64,000 nucleotides of DNA from Longimicrobium sp. (GCF_036388275.1 NZ_DASVSF010000002.1:248001-312000); one strand, 5' to 3'. Numbered from the stretch's first letter, positions 1 through 8,273 are shown. Notes: generated by a model not told the origin, from the letters alone. Program-made: numbers and translations.

Positions 1-207
1 CTCCTTCGGGACGAGGGACGGGTCAGGATCGCCGTCGTCCTCGCAAGGATCATCGAGCTCGCGGCGGGCCTCCGCCATGAGTTCGTCCAGGATCTCCTCA
101 TCCCGGTCGCCCAAGCTTTTGCGCAGCGCGATGAAGATGCCGAGGCGCTTCTCGTGCGGTTCCGAAAGAAGCGTTTCGTTGGGGATGTCCATCATGATTG
201 TGGTCAT
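1..207 (-). CDS. Unknown acidic protein, N-terminal part (runs off left edge)
   Basis: An open frame starts at the ATG at 207 and continues to base 1 without a stop, giving at least 69 residues. The start is supported by a GGAGGA ribosome binding site six bases upstream. The visible protein begins MTTIMMDIPNE, then has a charged helix-like stretch (residues 14-50) and an Asp/Glu-rich segment (51-65). I do not recognise a family. It is the first gene downstream of a promoter-like element at 338-366. The gene is incomplete, so nothing can be said about its C-terminus or function. Confidence 0.6.
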   Translation of the reverse strand, partial: MTTIMMDIPNETLLSEPHEKRLGIFIALRKSLGDRDEEILDELMAEARRELDDPCEDDGDPDPSLVPKE

Positions 208-337
208 CGGAGATCCTCCACCGCGGCGAGGGCCGCGATCGCTGATGGTTGACGATAACACCGCTGCGGCGCTCTTCCAACTGCTCCGGCCCGCGCGGGT
301 GAAGCAGAGAGAAAGGGAACACCGTGAACACGCCCGA

Positions 338-405
338 AGGATACTCTCCCAGCGCCGAATCTCCAATACCGCGAGCCGCCACCGCGCGGGCCCATTTCCC
401 GACAT
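338..405 (-). repeat. Direct repeat copy 1 with promoter-like elements
   Basis: The segment 356-405 is repeated almost perfectly at 878-927. Beyond the identical core the two copies diverge in sequence but keep TTGGAG and TATCCT on the minus strand, separated by exactly 17 bases (here 361-366 and 338-343). This is the geometry of a sigma70-type promoter pointing at the gene that starts at 207. The promoter role is inference. Confidence 0.5.
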
Positions 406-424
406 CCACCCCCTGACGACCCGC

Positions 425-729
425 TCAGTCCGCTCGCCGGCCAAGGGCGCAGGTGCGCAGGAACTTCTCGTCCAGCTCACATTGCGTATCGCAGGTTTGC
501 GCCAGCTGGTCGGTGTGCTTCTGGGCGGGAAGGTGGCACCGGGTCACGCGCTTTCCGCGTGATTGAACGGCACGGACGGCGCGAACGTAGTCCGTGTCGC
601 CCGCTGGTGCAGCGCCAGGTTGAAGTTGCTGCCGTCGACGAAGATCTCGACCTTGGGCGACCGAGCGGGGGAGGCATTCGAGGTCACGGTCGCAGGCAAA
701 GTAACGAGGGGTTGCACCATTTCTGGCAC
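425..729 (-). pseudogene. Decayed NYN-domain (LabA/DUF88-like) ribonuclease gene
   Basis: Two pieces of an NYN-family nuclease can be read in different minus-strand frames. The first (from 729) contains VEIFVDGSNFNLAL, which matches the N-terminal DGSN metal-binding motif. The second (ending at 425) contains AGDTDYVRAVRAVQSRGKRV followed by a cluster ending LAQTCD, matching the second catalytic motif (S/A-G-D-x-D-[FY]) and the end of the fold. The roughly 80-100 residues normally between the motifs are missing and the frame changes near 600-620. An internal deletion plus frameshift is the simplest reading. A good promoter is still present at 789-817. NYN assignment rests on motifs only. Confidence 0.6.
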
Positions 730-788
730 AACCCCCCGGAGTTACGTACCGACACTGCCCGCAGGCAGGCGGCGACCGTCGTATGTCC

Positions 789-817
789 AGTTTAACACCC
801 GGCCACGCGACTGTCAA
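789..817 (-). promoter_or_regulatory. Sigma70-type promoter upstream of NYN pseudogene
   Basis: On the minus strand TTGACA (817-812) is followed after 17 bases by TAAACT (794-789). Both hexamers are close to consensus. Transcription would run into the NYN remnant. Confidence 0.65.
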
Positions 818-859
818 GGGGGATGTTCTGGCGAAAGAGAACATCGTGAACAGGGCAGA

Positions 860-927
860 AGGATAGCGCGCCGAGGCCGAATCTCCAATACCGCGAGCCG
901 CCACCGCGCGGGCCCATTTCCCGACAT
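860..927 (-). repeat. Direct repeat copy 2 with promoter-like elements
   Basis: Second copy of the repeat at 338-405. The 50-base core 878-927 is essentially identical. TTGGAG (888-883) and TATCCT (865-860) on the minus strand are again 17 bases apart. The repeat ends exactly at the first base of the -35 box of the Rrf2 promoter (927-955) on the other strand. Confidence 0.55.
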
Positions 928-955
928 TGACACACGCGACATTCGCAACTAGACT
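927..955 (+). promoter_or_regulatory. Promoter of the Rrf2 gene
   Basis: TTGACA at 927-932, a 17-base spacer, then TAGACT at 950-955. It lies 35 bases before the start codon at 990. Rrf2 regulators commonly control their own promoter, so this is a likely site of autoregulation, but no clear operator dyad is visible. Confidence 0.7.
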
Positions 956-989
956 GGTTACAATTCAGCACCCGGAGAGGCCCAGGCGG

Positions 990-1481
990 ATGTCGACGAT
1001 CAGCAGCAGGGTGGCGATGGCGGTGCACGTGCTGGCGTTCCTGGCCCGGCGCCGGGGCGAGGCGGTGACATCCGACACCATCGCGGGAAGCGTGAACACC
1101 AACCCTGTCGTAGTACGCCGCCTGATGGGCTCCCTTCGCAACGCCGGGCTGGTGCAGGTGCAGCCGGGGGCACGCGGCGGCGCGCAGCTGGCCCGCGAGC
1201 CGCAGAACATCACCGTGCTCGACGTGTACCGCGCGGTAGAGGAAAAGCCCGACCTGTTTGCGCTGCACGCCGAGCCCAGGGGCGACTGCGACATCGGCGG
1301 AAACATCCGCGGCGTGCTCCGCGGCGTCTTTTGCCGTGCGCACGAAGCCATGCAGCGGGAGCTGGGCGCCGTCACCATCGCCGACGTCTTCCACGACGTC
1401 ACGGGGCGCTCGTGTTGCGGACCGCAGCGGGCGACGGGGGAATGCCGCCAGCCCGCCGGACGGCCGCACGCGGAGGCGTAG
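990..1481 (+). CDS. Rrf2 family transcriptional regulator
   Basis: A 163-residue DNA-binding protein with the Rrf2 winged helix at residues 1-85 (MSTISSRVAMAVHVLAFLA at the start) and a short helical tail. It resembles the YwnA-type branch, with the typical DCDIGGNIRGVLRGVF segment near residue 95. The spaced cysteine triplet of the iron-sulfur members IscR and NsrR is not present: cysteines occur near 98, 113 and in a CC pair near 146, with different spacing. The start at 990 has a GGAGAGG site ten bases upstream and follows a strong promoter. It stands directly before two exporter genes in the same direction, so control of efflux is a reasonable guess. Confidence 0.85.
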   Translation: MSTISSRVAMAVHVLAFLARRRGEAVTSDTIAGSVNTNPVVVRRLMGSLRNAGLVQVQPGARGGAQLAREPQNITVLDVYRAVEEKPDLFALHAEPRGDCDIGGNIRGVLRGVFCRAHEAMQRELGAVTIADVFHDVTGRSCCGPQRATGECRQPAGRPHAEA

Positions 1482-1600
1482 CGCGTGCTCTTCCGCGTGG
1501 CACCAGTCTCGCGCCTGCGCGCCGCTCCACGAGAGGGCAAAGTGCCGCGTCAGCCCACGGGTGACGCGGGTTTCGACGGTCCGATGAAAGCAACGATCTG

Positions 1601-2938
1601 ATGATAAAGCGCGCCGCCGGGGCGTTTACCGGGCGTGAGTGGGGCTTGCTGGGAATTCTGCTGGCCGTGCAGTTCTGCCACATCCTGGACTTCGTGCTGA
1701 TCATGCCGCTGGGCCCCATGCTCATGCGGTCGCTGGACGCGTCGGCCAAGGAGTTCGGGCTGCTGGTGTCGGCGTACACGTTCAGCGCGGCCATCACGGG
1801 GCTGGTGGCGTCGGCCTACATGGACCGCTTCGACCGCAAGCGGATGCTGATGGTGCTGCTGGCCGGCTTCGGCGTGGGAACGCTGCTGTGCGGCCTGGTA
1901 GACTCGTACGCGACGCTGATGGCCGCGCGCGTGGTGGCCGGCGGGTTCGGCGGGGTGCTGGCGGGCGTGGTGTTCGCCATCGTGGGCGACCAGATTCGCC
2001 CCGAGCGGCGGGCCACGGCCATGGGTGTGGTGATGGGCGGGTTCAGCGCGGCCTCGGTGCTGGGACTTCCCTTTGGCCTTTCGCTGGCCGAGGCCACCGG
2101 CTGGCAGACGCCCTTCCTGGTGCTGGCCGGGGTGACGGGGGTGATCCTGGTGCTGGGCACCTGGCTGCTGCCGCCCATGAACGCCCACCTGGCGCACCGG
2201 CGCGAGGGGAACGTGTTCCGCGACCTGGTGCAGGTGGCGCGCGACCCGGAGCACGTCAAGGCGTTCACGCTGACGACGGCCATCATGTTCTCGGCCTTTA
2301 CGGTGGTGCCGTTCCTCAGCCCCTACCTGGTGGGCAACGTGGGGATGGCCGAGGACAAGCTGGACCTGATCTACTTCGCCGGCGGCCTGGCCACGCTGGT
2401 CACCGGCCCGGCGGTGTTCGGCCCGCTGGCCGACCGCTACGGCCACGCGCGCGTGTTCGCCTGGGTGGCCGTGGGAAGCATCCTGCCCATCGCGGTGGTC
2501 ACCAACCTGCCCGTTTCGCCGCTGTGGGTGATCCTCACCGTCACCACGCTGATGATGATCATGGCGTCGGGGCGAATGATCAGCGCCACCGCGCTGGTGA
2601 CGGGCGTGGTGCACCCCGCGCGCCGGGGAAGCTTCATGAGCCTCAACTCGTCCGTGCAGCAGGGCGCCGCCGGGCTGGCGGCCTCCGTGGGCGGGCTGAT
2701 GATCGCCGGGGGCGGCGGGAGCAACGCGCCCATCACGGGCTACCCGGCGGTAGGCGCCCTGGCCATCGCGGCCACCCTTGCCACCCTCGTGCTCGTGGGG
2801 CGGCTGCGGCCCGCGCAGGTGGCGGGCGCCGTGCCGCAGCTGGACCAAACCGGCGCGCCTGCCCTCGCCGCGCCCCTCGAAGCACCCCGCCGCCGCGTGG
2901 CCGCGGACGACCGAACGATTCCGGGAATCCGAACGTGA
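1601..2938 (+). CDS. MFS transporter, DHA1-like drug/proton antiporter
   Basis: A 445-residue inner-membrane protein with about twelve hydrophobic helices. The loop between helices 2 and 3 carries the MFS motif-A remnant DRFDRKRM (about residue 70). The first helix reads LAVQFCHILDFVLIMPLGP, as in DHA1 multidrug efflux proteins. The substrate cannot be read from sequence. The C-terminal 50 residues are hydrophilic and Pro/Arg-rich. The stop overlaps the GTG start of the following ABC exporter, so the two are co-translated. The Rrf2 gene 119 bases upstream is the probable regulator. The ribosome binding site is weak. Confidence 0.85.
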   Translation: MIKRAAGAFTGREWGLLGILLAVQFCHILDFVLIMPLGPMLMRSLDASAKEFGLLVSAYTFSAAITGLVASAYMDRFDRKRMLMVLLAGFGVGTLLCGLVDSYATLMAARVVAGGFGGVLAGVVFAIVGDQIRPERRATAMGVVMGGFSAASVLGLPFGLSLAEATGWQTPFLVLAGVTGVILVLGTWLLPPMNAHLAHRREGNVFRDLVQVARDPEHVKAFTLTTAIMFSAFTVVPFLSPYLVGNVGMAEDKLDLIYFAGGLATLVTGPAVFGPLADRYGHARVFAWVAVGSILPIAVVTNLPVSPLWVILTVTTLMMIMASGRMISATALVTGVVHPARRGSFMSLNSSVQQGAAGLAASVGGLMIAGGGGSNAPITGYPAVGALAIAATLATLVLVGRLRPAQVAGAVPQLDQTGAPALAAPLEAPRRRVAADDRTIPGIRT

Positions 2939-4773
2939 CCGATACCAAGACCAAGAAACAGAACGCCCTGCGCTCGGCCGCCGCCTGGCGCGAGGCGCGC
3001 GCCCTGATGTGGCACCACCGCCGGTACCTGGGGATCGGGCTGGCGCTGATGGTCGTCAGCCGCCTGGCGGGCATCGTGCCGGCCGCGAGCTCCAAGTACC
3101 TGATCGACGAGGTGGTGGGCAAGGGCCGCAGCAGCCTGCTGCTGCCCCTGGCAGGCGCGGTGCTGGCGGCCACGCTGGTGCAGGGTGTCACCTCGTTCGC
3201 CGTGTCGCAGGTGATCAGCGTCACCGCCCAGCACGCCATCACCAGCATGCGCCGCCGCGTGCAGCGCCACATCACGCGCCTGCCCATCCCCTACTTCGAC
3301 AACACCCAGGTGGGCGTCCTGGTGTCGCGGGTGATGACCGACGCCGAGGGCATCCGCAACCTGGTGGGCACGGGCATCGTGCAGCTGGTGGGCGGAGTGT
3401 TCACGGCGGCGCTGGCGCTGGCCGCGCTGCTCTACCTGAACTGGCAGCTGACCGTGGCCATCGTGGTGGTGCTGGCGGCGTTCTCGGCCGCCATGACCAT
3501 CACCTTCAAGCGCCTCCGCCCCGTCTTCCGCGAGCGCGGCGAGATCAACGCCCAGGTCGTCGGCCGGCTCACGGAAACGCTGGGCGGCATTCGCGTGGTC
3601 AAGGCGTACGGCACCGAGCGGCGCGAGCAGCGCGTCTTCACCAAGGGCGCGCACCGGCTGTTCCGCAACATCGCGCAGTCCATCACGGGCGTGTCGGCGG
3701 TGGGCTCGTTCGCCATCCTCGTCATCGGGCTGGTGAGCGTAGCGCTCATCCTGGTGGGCGGACGGGCGCTCCTGGACGGGCAGATGACGATGGGCGACCT
3801 GTTCGCCTACGTCTTCTTCACCGGGCTGCTGGCGGCGCCGGTGGTGCAGGTGGCCTCCATCAGCACCCAGGTCAGCGAGGCCTTCGCGGGGCTGGACCGC
3901 ATCCGCGAGGTGCTGGAAATGAAGACCGAAGACCAGGAAGACCACGATCGCGGCGCGGTGGGCCACCTGCGCGGCCACGTGCGGCTGGAAGAGGTGTGGT
4001 ACGAGTACAACCCGGGCGAGCCGGTGCTCAAGGGCATCGACCTGGACGCGCCGCCGGGAACCACCACGGCCCTGGTGGGCAGCAGCGGCTCGGGCAAGAG
4101 CACGCTGGTGAGCCTGGTGATGGCCTTCAACCGCCCCACGCAGGGGCGCGTGCTGGTGGACGGGCGGGACCTGGCCCAGCTGCGGCTTGCGGACTACCGC
4201 GCGCAGCTGGGTGTGGTGCTGCAGGAGAACTTCCTCTTCGACGGAACCGTGGCCGAGAACATCCGCTTCGCCCGCCCCGACGCCACCCGCGCCGACGTCG
4301 AGAACGTGGCCCGCATCGCCAACGCCGACGACTTCATCCGCGCGTTTCCGCAGGGGTACGACACCATCGTCGGCGAGCGGGGGATCAAGCTCAGCGGCGG
4401 CCAGCGGCAGCGCATCGCCATCGCGCGGGCGCTGCTGGCCGACCCGCGCATCCTGATCCTGGACGAAGCCACCTCGTCGCTCGACAGCGAAAGCGAGTAC
4501 AAGATCCAGGAAGGGCTACGCCGGCTTCGCGAGGGCCGCACGAGCTTCGTGATCGCGCACCGCCTGTCCACCATCCGCAGCGCCGACCAGATCCTGGTGC
4601 TGGAACAGGGCACCGTGGTGGAGCGCGGCAGCCATGCGCAGCTGATGGCGCTGGGCGGCCGCTACCGCGAGCTGCACGACCGGCAGTACGCGTTCGAGCA
4701 CGACCGCTTCATCAACCCCGGCGAAGACTTCACCCCCGACGCCGACTTCACCGCGGCTTCCACGGCGAGCTGA
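2935..4773 (+). CDS. ABC exporter, fused permease and ATPase (MsbA/LmrA-like)
   Basis: A 612-residue half-transporter that would act as a dimer in the inner membrane. Six transmembrane helices fill residues 30-330. The ATPase domain follows with Walker A GSSGSGKST (about 381), signature LSGGQRQR (485), Walker B ILILDEATSSLD (505) and the switch histidine in AHRLST (541). The start is the GTG at 2935, whose last bases form the TGA stop of the MFS gene (GTGA overlap); longer reading-frame extensions upstream run inside that gene. Substrate could be a lipid or a drug. The coupling with an MFS exporter and an Rrf2 regulator favours efflux. Confidence 0.9.
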   Translation: MTDTKTKKQNALRSAAAWREARALMWHHRRYLGIGLALMVVSRLAGIVPAASSKYLIDEVVGKGRSSLLLPLAGAVLAATLVQGVTSFAVSQVISVTAQHAITSMRRRVQRHITRLPIPYFDNTQVGVLVSRVMTDAEGIRNLVGTGIVQLVGGVFTAALALAALLYLNWQLTVAIVVVLAAFSAAMTITFKRLRPVFRERGEINAQVVGRLTETLGGIRVVKAYGTERREQRVFTKGAHRLFRNIAQSITGVSAVGSFAILVIGLVSVALILVGGRALLDGQMTMGDLFAYVFFTGLLAAPVVQVASISTQVSEAFAGLDRIREVLEMKTEDQEDHDRGAVGHLRGHVRLEEVWYEYNPGEPVLKGIDLDAPPGTTTALVGSSGSGKSTLVSLVMAFNRPTQGRVLVDGRDLAQLRLADYRAQLGVVLQENFLFDGTVAENIRFARPDATRADVENVARIANADDFIRAFPQGYDTIVGERGIKLSGGQRQRIAIARALLADPRILILDEATSSLDSESEYKIQEGLRRLREGRTSFVIAHRLSTIRSADQILVLEQGTVVERGSHAQLMALGGRYRELHDRQYAFEHDRFINPGEDFTPDADFTAASTAS

Positions 4774-4779
4774 AAAGAC

Positions 4780-4888
4780 ACTGCGGGGGGTACAGAGGGA
4801 ACGGAGAACAGCCAGAAATACAGAGGACCACCCACCCGTCCTTCCTCTGTATCTCAGGCTTTTCTCTGTATCTCTGTACCCCCGCAGT
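4780..4888. repeat. Long inverted repeat between convergent genes
   Basis: The arms 4780-4797 and 4872-4888 pair almost perfectly (ACTGCGGGGGGTACAGAG against its complement). Internal CAGAGG/CCTCTG pieces extend the pairing. It sits between the convergent ABC exporter and exbD genes and could fold into a large cruciform or act as a terminator for both. Confidence 0.55.
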
Positions 4889-4920
4889 TCCCGCCCGTCG
4901 AAACGGGGGATGAACGCAGA

Positions 4921-4958
4921 ACCGGCGGCCCGTGAGTGACGGGCCGCCGGTCCTGTTT
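4921..4958 (+). terminator. Intrinsic terminator hairpin
   Basis: A perfect 13-base stem (ACCGGCGGCCCGT, 4921-4933, with 4939-4951) and five-base loop, followed by CCTGTTTTG. It lies just downstream of exbD on the minus strand and after the ABC exporter on the plus strand; the T-rich side fits the plus strand. Confidence 0.65.
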
Positions 4959-4978
4959 TGCGGAAGAAGCGCGCTGGG

Positions 4979-5428
4979 CTACTGCGCCGGCGTTACCGTG
5001 GCGGGGCCGACCGTCGCCCGGGGCACCAGGCCCACGATGGTGATGTCGGCCGCGCGGCTGGCGTCTACGGCGCGGATCACGTCACCGTACGAAAGCTCCT
5101 CCGCGCCCTTGACGAAGATCACCTTGCGCGCACGCTGCGCAAACACGTCGCGCAGGAATCGCTCCAGGTCCGCGGCGGGCACCGGCTGCCGGTTGACCTG
5201 GTACGCCGGGCCGGGCAGGACTTCGAGCACGATCTGCTCGTCGTCGGGCGGCTTCTGCGAAATCTCTTCCTTTTCCTTCGGCGGCGGCACCTGAACGCTC
5301 AGGCCGCGCTGAAGGCCCTGCTGCACCACCATGAAGATGATCAGCAGCACCAGCAGCACGTCGATCATGGGCGTCATGTTGATCTCGCTCATCGCGCCGC
5401 CACTCTTTCCGCCAACTCCCATTGACAT
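4979..5428 (-). CDS. exbD: ExbD/TolR family biopolymer transport protein (second copy)
   Basis: A 149-residue inner-membrane protein. After the short leader comes the hallmark SEINMTPMIDVLLVLLIIFMV, whose Asp near residue 23 is the proton-carrying residue of the family, then a periplasmic domain (residues 50-145). With ExbB it forms the proton channel that drives TonB. It is the last gene of the tonB operon and follows another exbD paralogue; the periplasmic domains of the two are clearly different, with a KEKEEISQKPPDDEQ linker here. Confidence 0.9.
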   Translation of the reverse strand: MSMGVGGKSGGAMSEINMTPMIDVLLVLLIIFMVVQQGLQRGLSVQVPPPKEKEEISQKPPDDEQIVLEVLPGPAYQVNRQPVPAADLERFLRDVFAQRARKVIFVKGAEELSYGDVIRAVDASRAADITIVGLVPRATVGPATVTPAQ

Positions 5429-5460
5429 GGGCCAAACTCCTCCGTCTCAGTTGTCGGCGC

Positions 5461-5494
5461 CCCTTCCGGCGGCCCCGCGGGGCCGCCGGAAGGG
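5461..5494. repeat. Perfect 16-base-pair hairpin inside the exbD pair
   Basis: CCCTTCCGGCGGCCCC and its exact complement face each other across a GC loop between the two exbD genes. There is no T-run, so it is less likely a terminator than an mRNA-stabilising or attenuating hairpin that sets the amount of the distal exbD. Confidence 0.55.
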
Positions 5495-5514
5495 AGCGAT
5501 TCGGCGCCGCAAGG

Positions 5515-5979
5515 CTACTTGCGCGTAACCTTGGCGCCCTCGGGCAGTTCGGTGATGGTGCCGATGCGGCGCACCCCGGCGTTGCGGGCCGCGTCGATCG
5601 CGCTCAGGACAACCCCGTACTGCACGCCGTTGTCGGCCTTCAGGTACAGGATGTGGTCCTCGGGGCGCTTCTGGTACTCCGTGCGAAGACGCCCCTCCAG
5701 CTGGGCCAGCGGGATCGGCCCCGGGTTGGGGACGTCCTCGATGTAGTACTTGCCCTGGTTGTCGATGCCCAGCGTGATGCGTTCTTCCTTTTCGGGCGCC
5801 GCCGTCTTGGCCTTGGGCAGCTTCGCCTCGTAGCCCAGGGCCGGGGTGACCACCATGAAGATGATCAGCAGCACCAGCATCACGTCGATCATCGGCGTCA
5901 CGTTGATTTCGGAGGTCACCTCAGAGGTGATCCCCGCCACCCGTGGCAGCGGCGAGCCGCCGAAAGATCCACCCGCCAT
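5515..5979 (-). CDS. exbD: ExbD/TolR family biopolymer transport protein (first copy)
   Basis: A 154-residue protein with SEINVTPMIDVMLVLLIIFMV at residues 23-43, containing the conserved membrane Asp, and a periplasmic domain that ends at 150. Its linker is KAKTAAPEKEE. It starts six bases after exbB ends, so it is co-translated. Two exbD genes following one exbB are known in several Gram-negative groups, where both ExbD forms enter one complex. Which copy pairs with TonB here is not evident from sequence. Confidence 0.9.
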   Translation of the reverse strand: MAGGSFGGSPLPRVAGITSEVTSEINVTPMIDVMLVLLIIFMVVTPALGYEAKLPKAKTAAPEKEERITLGIDNQGKYYIEDVPNPGPIPLAQLEGRLRTEYQKRPEDHILYLKADNGVQYGVVLSAIDAARNAGVRRIGTITELPEGAKVTRK

Positions 5980-5984
5980 GGTGT

Positions 5985-6680
5985 TTAGTCTCCGTAGGAG
6001 GAGGCGCCGCCCGTAAGCTCACGGCGTGCCTGGCGCGTCATCATCCAGTCGATCATTTCGCGGCCGGCGTAGGCCAGCTCCGAGAACAGCGTGTCGAGCT
6101 TGGCCGTGAAGTAGTTGTACAGCCACACCGCGGGGATGGCCGCCACCAGGCCGATGGCCGTGGCGATCAGCGCCTCGGCGATACCGCCCGACACGGCCTC
6201 GAGGCCGCCGCCCTTTTCGGCCATGCCCATGAACGAGTTCACGATGCCCAGCGTGGTGCCCAGAAGGCCCACGAACGGGGCCGTGGAGCCGATGGTGGCA
6301 AGCACGCCCAGGCCGCTCTTCAGCTCGTTGGCCAGCAGGATCTGCTCACGCTCCACGGAGCGTTCGCACGACACGATGGCGGCGCCGGCGGCGCGGGGGT
6401 CGCCCAGCAGCGGGGCCACCTCGCGAAGCGACTCGCCCAGCACGCGGGCCACGTGGCTCTTGGGGTACTGGTCGGCGAGGGCCAGCGCCTCGGGGATGTT
6501 CTCGCTCTCCAGCGCCGCCGAGAAGGCCGGGGCGAACTGCTTGGTGGCGACCGCCATCTTGCGGAACTGCAGCCACTTCCAGATGGCCACCGTCAGCGAC
6601 GCGATGCTCATCAGGATGAGGAAGATCACGATGCCACGGTTGACCATGCCCGTGTCGGCCCAAATCTTCGCAATATCCAT
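5985..6680 (-). CDS. exbB: MotA/TolQ/ExbB proton channel protein
   Basis: A 231-residue inner-membrane protein with the ExbB layout: one N-terminal helix (residues 15-37), a cytoplasmic region, then two helices (about 125-150 and 170-195). The segment TIGSTAPFVGLLGTTLGIVNSF contains the conserved pore threonines and glycines of the MotA/TolQ/ExbB domain. A GAGGAG site precedes the ATG at 6680. It lies between tonB and two exbD genes and should form the channel of a TonB system. TolQ is the alternative, but the tonB neighbour favours ExbB. Confidence 0.9.
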   Translation of the reverse strand: MDIAKIWADTGMVNRGIVIFLILMSIASLTVAIWKWLQFRKMAVATKQFAPAFSAALESENIPEALALADQYPKSHVARVLGESLREVAPLLGDPRAAGAAIVSCERSVEREQILLANELKSGLGVLATIGSTAPFVGLLGTTLGIVNSFMGMAEKGGGLEAVSGGIAEALIATAIGLVAAIPAVWLYNYFTAKLDTLFSELAYAGREMIDWMMTRQARRELTGGASSYGD

Positions 6681-6741
6681 TGTTCTACGTTCTCCTCAGC
6701 GCGCCTGCGCCTTCCAGGTTGGGTGATCCTTCCGTTCTCCC

Positions 6742-6765
6742 GGCGCGGCCCCCGTAGGCCGCGCC
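6742..6765. repeat. Hairpin between tonB and exbB
   Basis: GGCGCGGCC and GGCCGCGCC pair around a six-base loop within the 122-base gap between tonB and exbB. No T-run follows. It may adjust expression within the operon. Confidence 0.4.
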
Positions 6766-6802
6766 GCACCATTCGCTCGTCGTCGCCCTGCGTTGTTCGC
6801 GC

Positions 6803-7576
6803 TCAGCGCGAGGTCTGCCACTGGATGGGCAGCTCCACCCACACCTTCACCGGCCGGTTGTTCACCTTGGCCGGGCGGAAGCGCAGCCGCTGAACGGACC
6901 GGATGCTCGGCTCGTTGAACCCCTCGTGCGTGGAGCTCGTCACCGAGATGCTGGGCACGTCGACCGTGCCGTTCTCCAGCACGCGGAAGCGCACCTGCAC
7001 CGTGCCCACCACGCCCGCGTCGCGCAGCAGCGGCGGATAGTTCCGCTCCAGCTGCCGCTGCAGCTCCTGCACGTTGGTGGGGCGGGGCTGCTCCTCTACC
7101 GCCGACAGCTCGTACGTGCCCACGTCGGGCGGGGCGGTGCGCTCTACCGTGCTCTGCTGCACGCCGCTCTCGACGCCCTTGGCCACGCCGCCTTCCTGCC
7201 CGCGCCCGGAGAAGTCTTCCTCGCTCACCGCCACCTGGTTGGTGGGGGGCGGCGCGATGGCCGGGGGCGGCTCTTCCGGGGGCGTCAGGGTCTGGAAGCC
7301 CTTCACCACCGGGGGCGGAGCCTCGGGCTCCGGCTCGGGTGGCGGCGGCTCCGGCTCCTTGGGCTTCTCGGGCTCGGGCTCCTTCTTTTCCTCCTCGGCC
7401 AGGTCCACGAGGTCGACGATCTCCTCGCGCTCCTTCTCGTTGTTCGCCGCGCCTACGCCGGCAGCCAGCAGGCCGCCCACGAGTACGACGTGGAGAATTG
7501 CCGAGACCGCCAGGTTCGTGGGCGACCAGAAGCCGGACTTCTTGCGGCCTTCCGATGCCACCAGCTTGTTGAACAT
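6803..7576 (-). CDS. tonB: TonB energy-transducing protein
   Basis: A 257-residue periplasm-spanning protein. Residues 22-44 form the single membrane anchor, residues 55-105 are a Pro/Glu/Lys-rich rod, and 165-257 form the TonB C-terminal domain ending in the FRPAKVNNRPVKVWVELPIQW pattern (shared PAxxxGxPVxxWxxxPixF). The ATG at 7576 is chosen because GGGGAGGAGG lies directly upstream; a longer frame has no such site. It leads the operon with exbB and two exbD genes and would energise receptors such as the one at 52 kb. Confidence 0.9.
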   Translation of the reverse strand: MFNKLVASEGRKKSGFWSPTNLAVSAILHVVLVGGLLAAGVGAANNEKEREEIVDLVDLAEEEKKEPEPEKPKEPEPPPPEPEPEAPPPVVKGFQTLTPPEEPPPAIAPPPTNQVAVSEEDFSGRGQEGGVAKGVESGVQQSTVERTAPPDVGTYELSAVEEQPRPTNVQELQRQLERNYPPLLRDAGVVGTVQVRFRVLENGTVDVPSISVTSSTHEGFNEPSIRSVQRLRFRPAKVNNRPVKVWVELPIQWQTSR

Positions 7577-8273
7577 TGCCCTCCTCCCCGTGGATCCTTT
7601 GAGTGCGCCGCGCCGGCGGCATTTCCTTCCGTCCGATGTTTCGAACGAACGATCACTCCTGTTTCTGACCGCCGGCCCGCGCACCTCGCGCACCGGGCCC
7701 CACCACACAGCGAACGTCTGATCGAAACCGCACGTCCCGGGCCCGGACGCGGGTGCCGGCACCAAACGCTCGCGCCTGCGGGAGGACCAGCCGCGCGAGC
7801 CCTTTCTGACAGGGTACGCCGAACAAGGTGCAGAGTACCGTTTCGCCTGTCAAGCACCGGCACCGCCCCATTGTTTCTCCCGGCCCGCCGCGGGAACCCT
7901 CCCCACGGCGTGAGGGCAACCGGTACACCCCCCCGCCAGCACCGTTTCCGCGCCGAAGTCCCGCCGCCCGCACGATTTAGCTCTTGCCGCCGGACTTCGC
8001 CCCACGCCTGCCGATGCAGGTTTCGTACGCCTGTGCCGCCGCCCCGCGCGCGGCGACATGCGGGTCTTTCCACGGCGCACCTATCACGCCTGCACGTTTC
8101 GGCTGCCTTGGTCTCGGGAGCGGCAAACCCCGCCGGCTTCCCCATCCAGCGTTGCCGGAACTGCCCATCCACGCTGAGCGCGGCTCAGTGCCCAAGCCTG
8201 TCGCCTGAAACAACCAGCCGCAGACACCCTCTTTTGAAGACGTTCATATCTCCGGGATCAGTGCGCGTCCCCA
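7577..8273. other. Gene-free stretch before tonB
   Basis: Seven hundred bases without a convincing gene. Open frames here have no ribosome binding sites and no recognisable protein. TTGACA occurs on the minus strand at 7853-7848 but the expected -10 position reads CACCTT, so a promoter there is doubtful. No repeat family seen elsewhere in the window was found. Confidence 0.5.

Noticed and set aside
990..1481. Iron-sulfur type Rrf2 (IscR/NsrR)
   Set aside because: The three regularly spaced cysteines of those sensors are absent; the cysteines here are at other positions.
7825..7853. TTGACA on the minus strand as a tonB promoter
   Set aside because: The -10 position reads CACCTT, and it lies about 250 bases from the start. 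Too weak to list.
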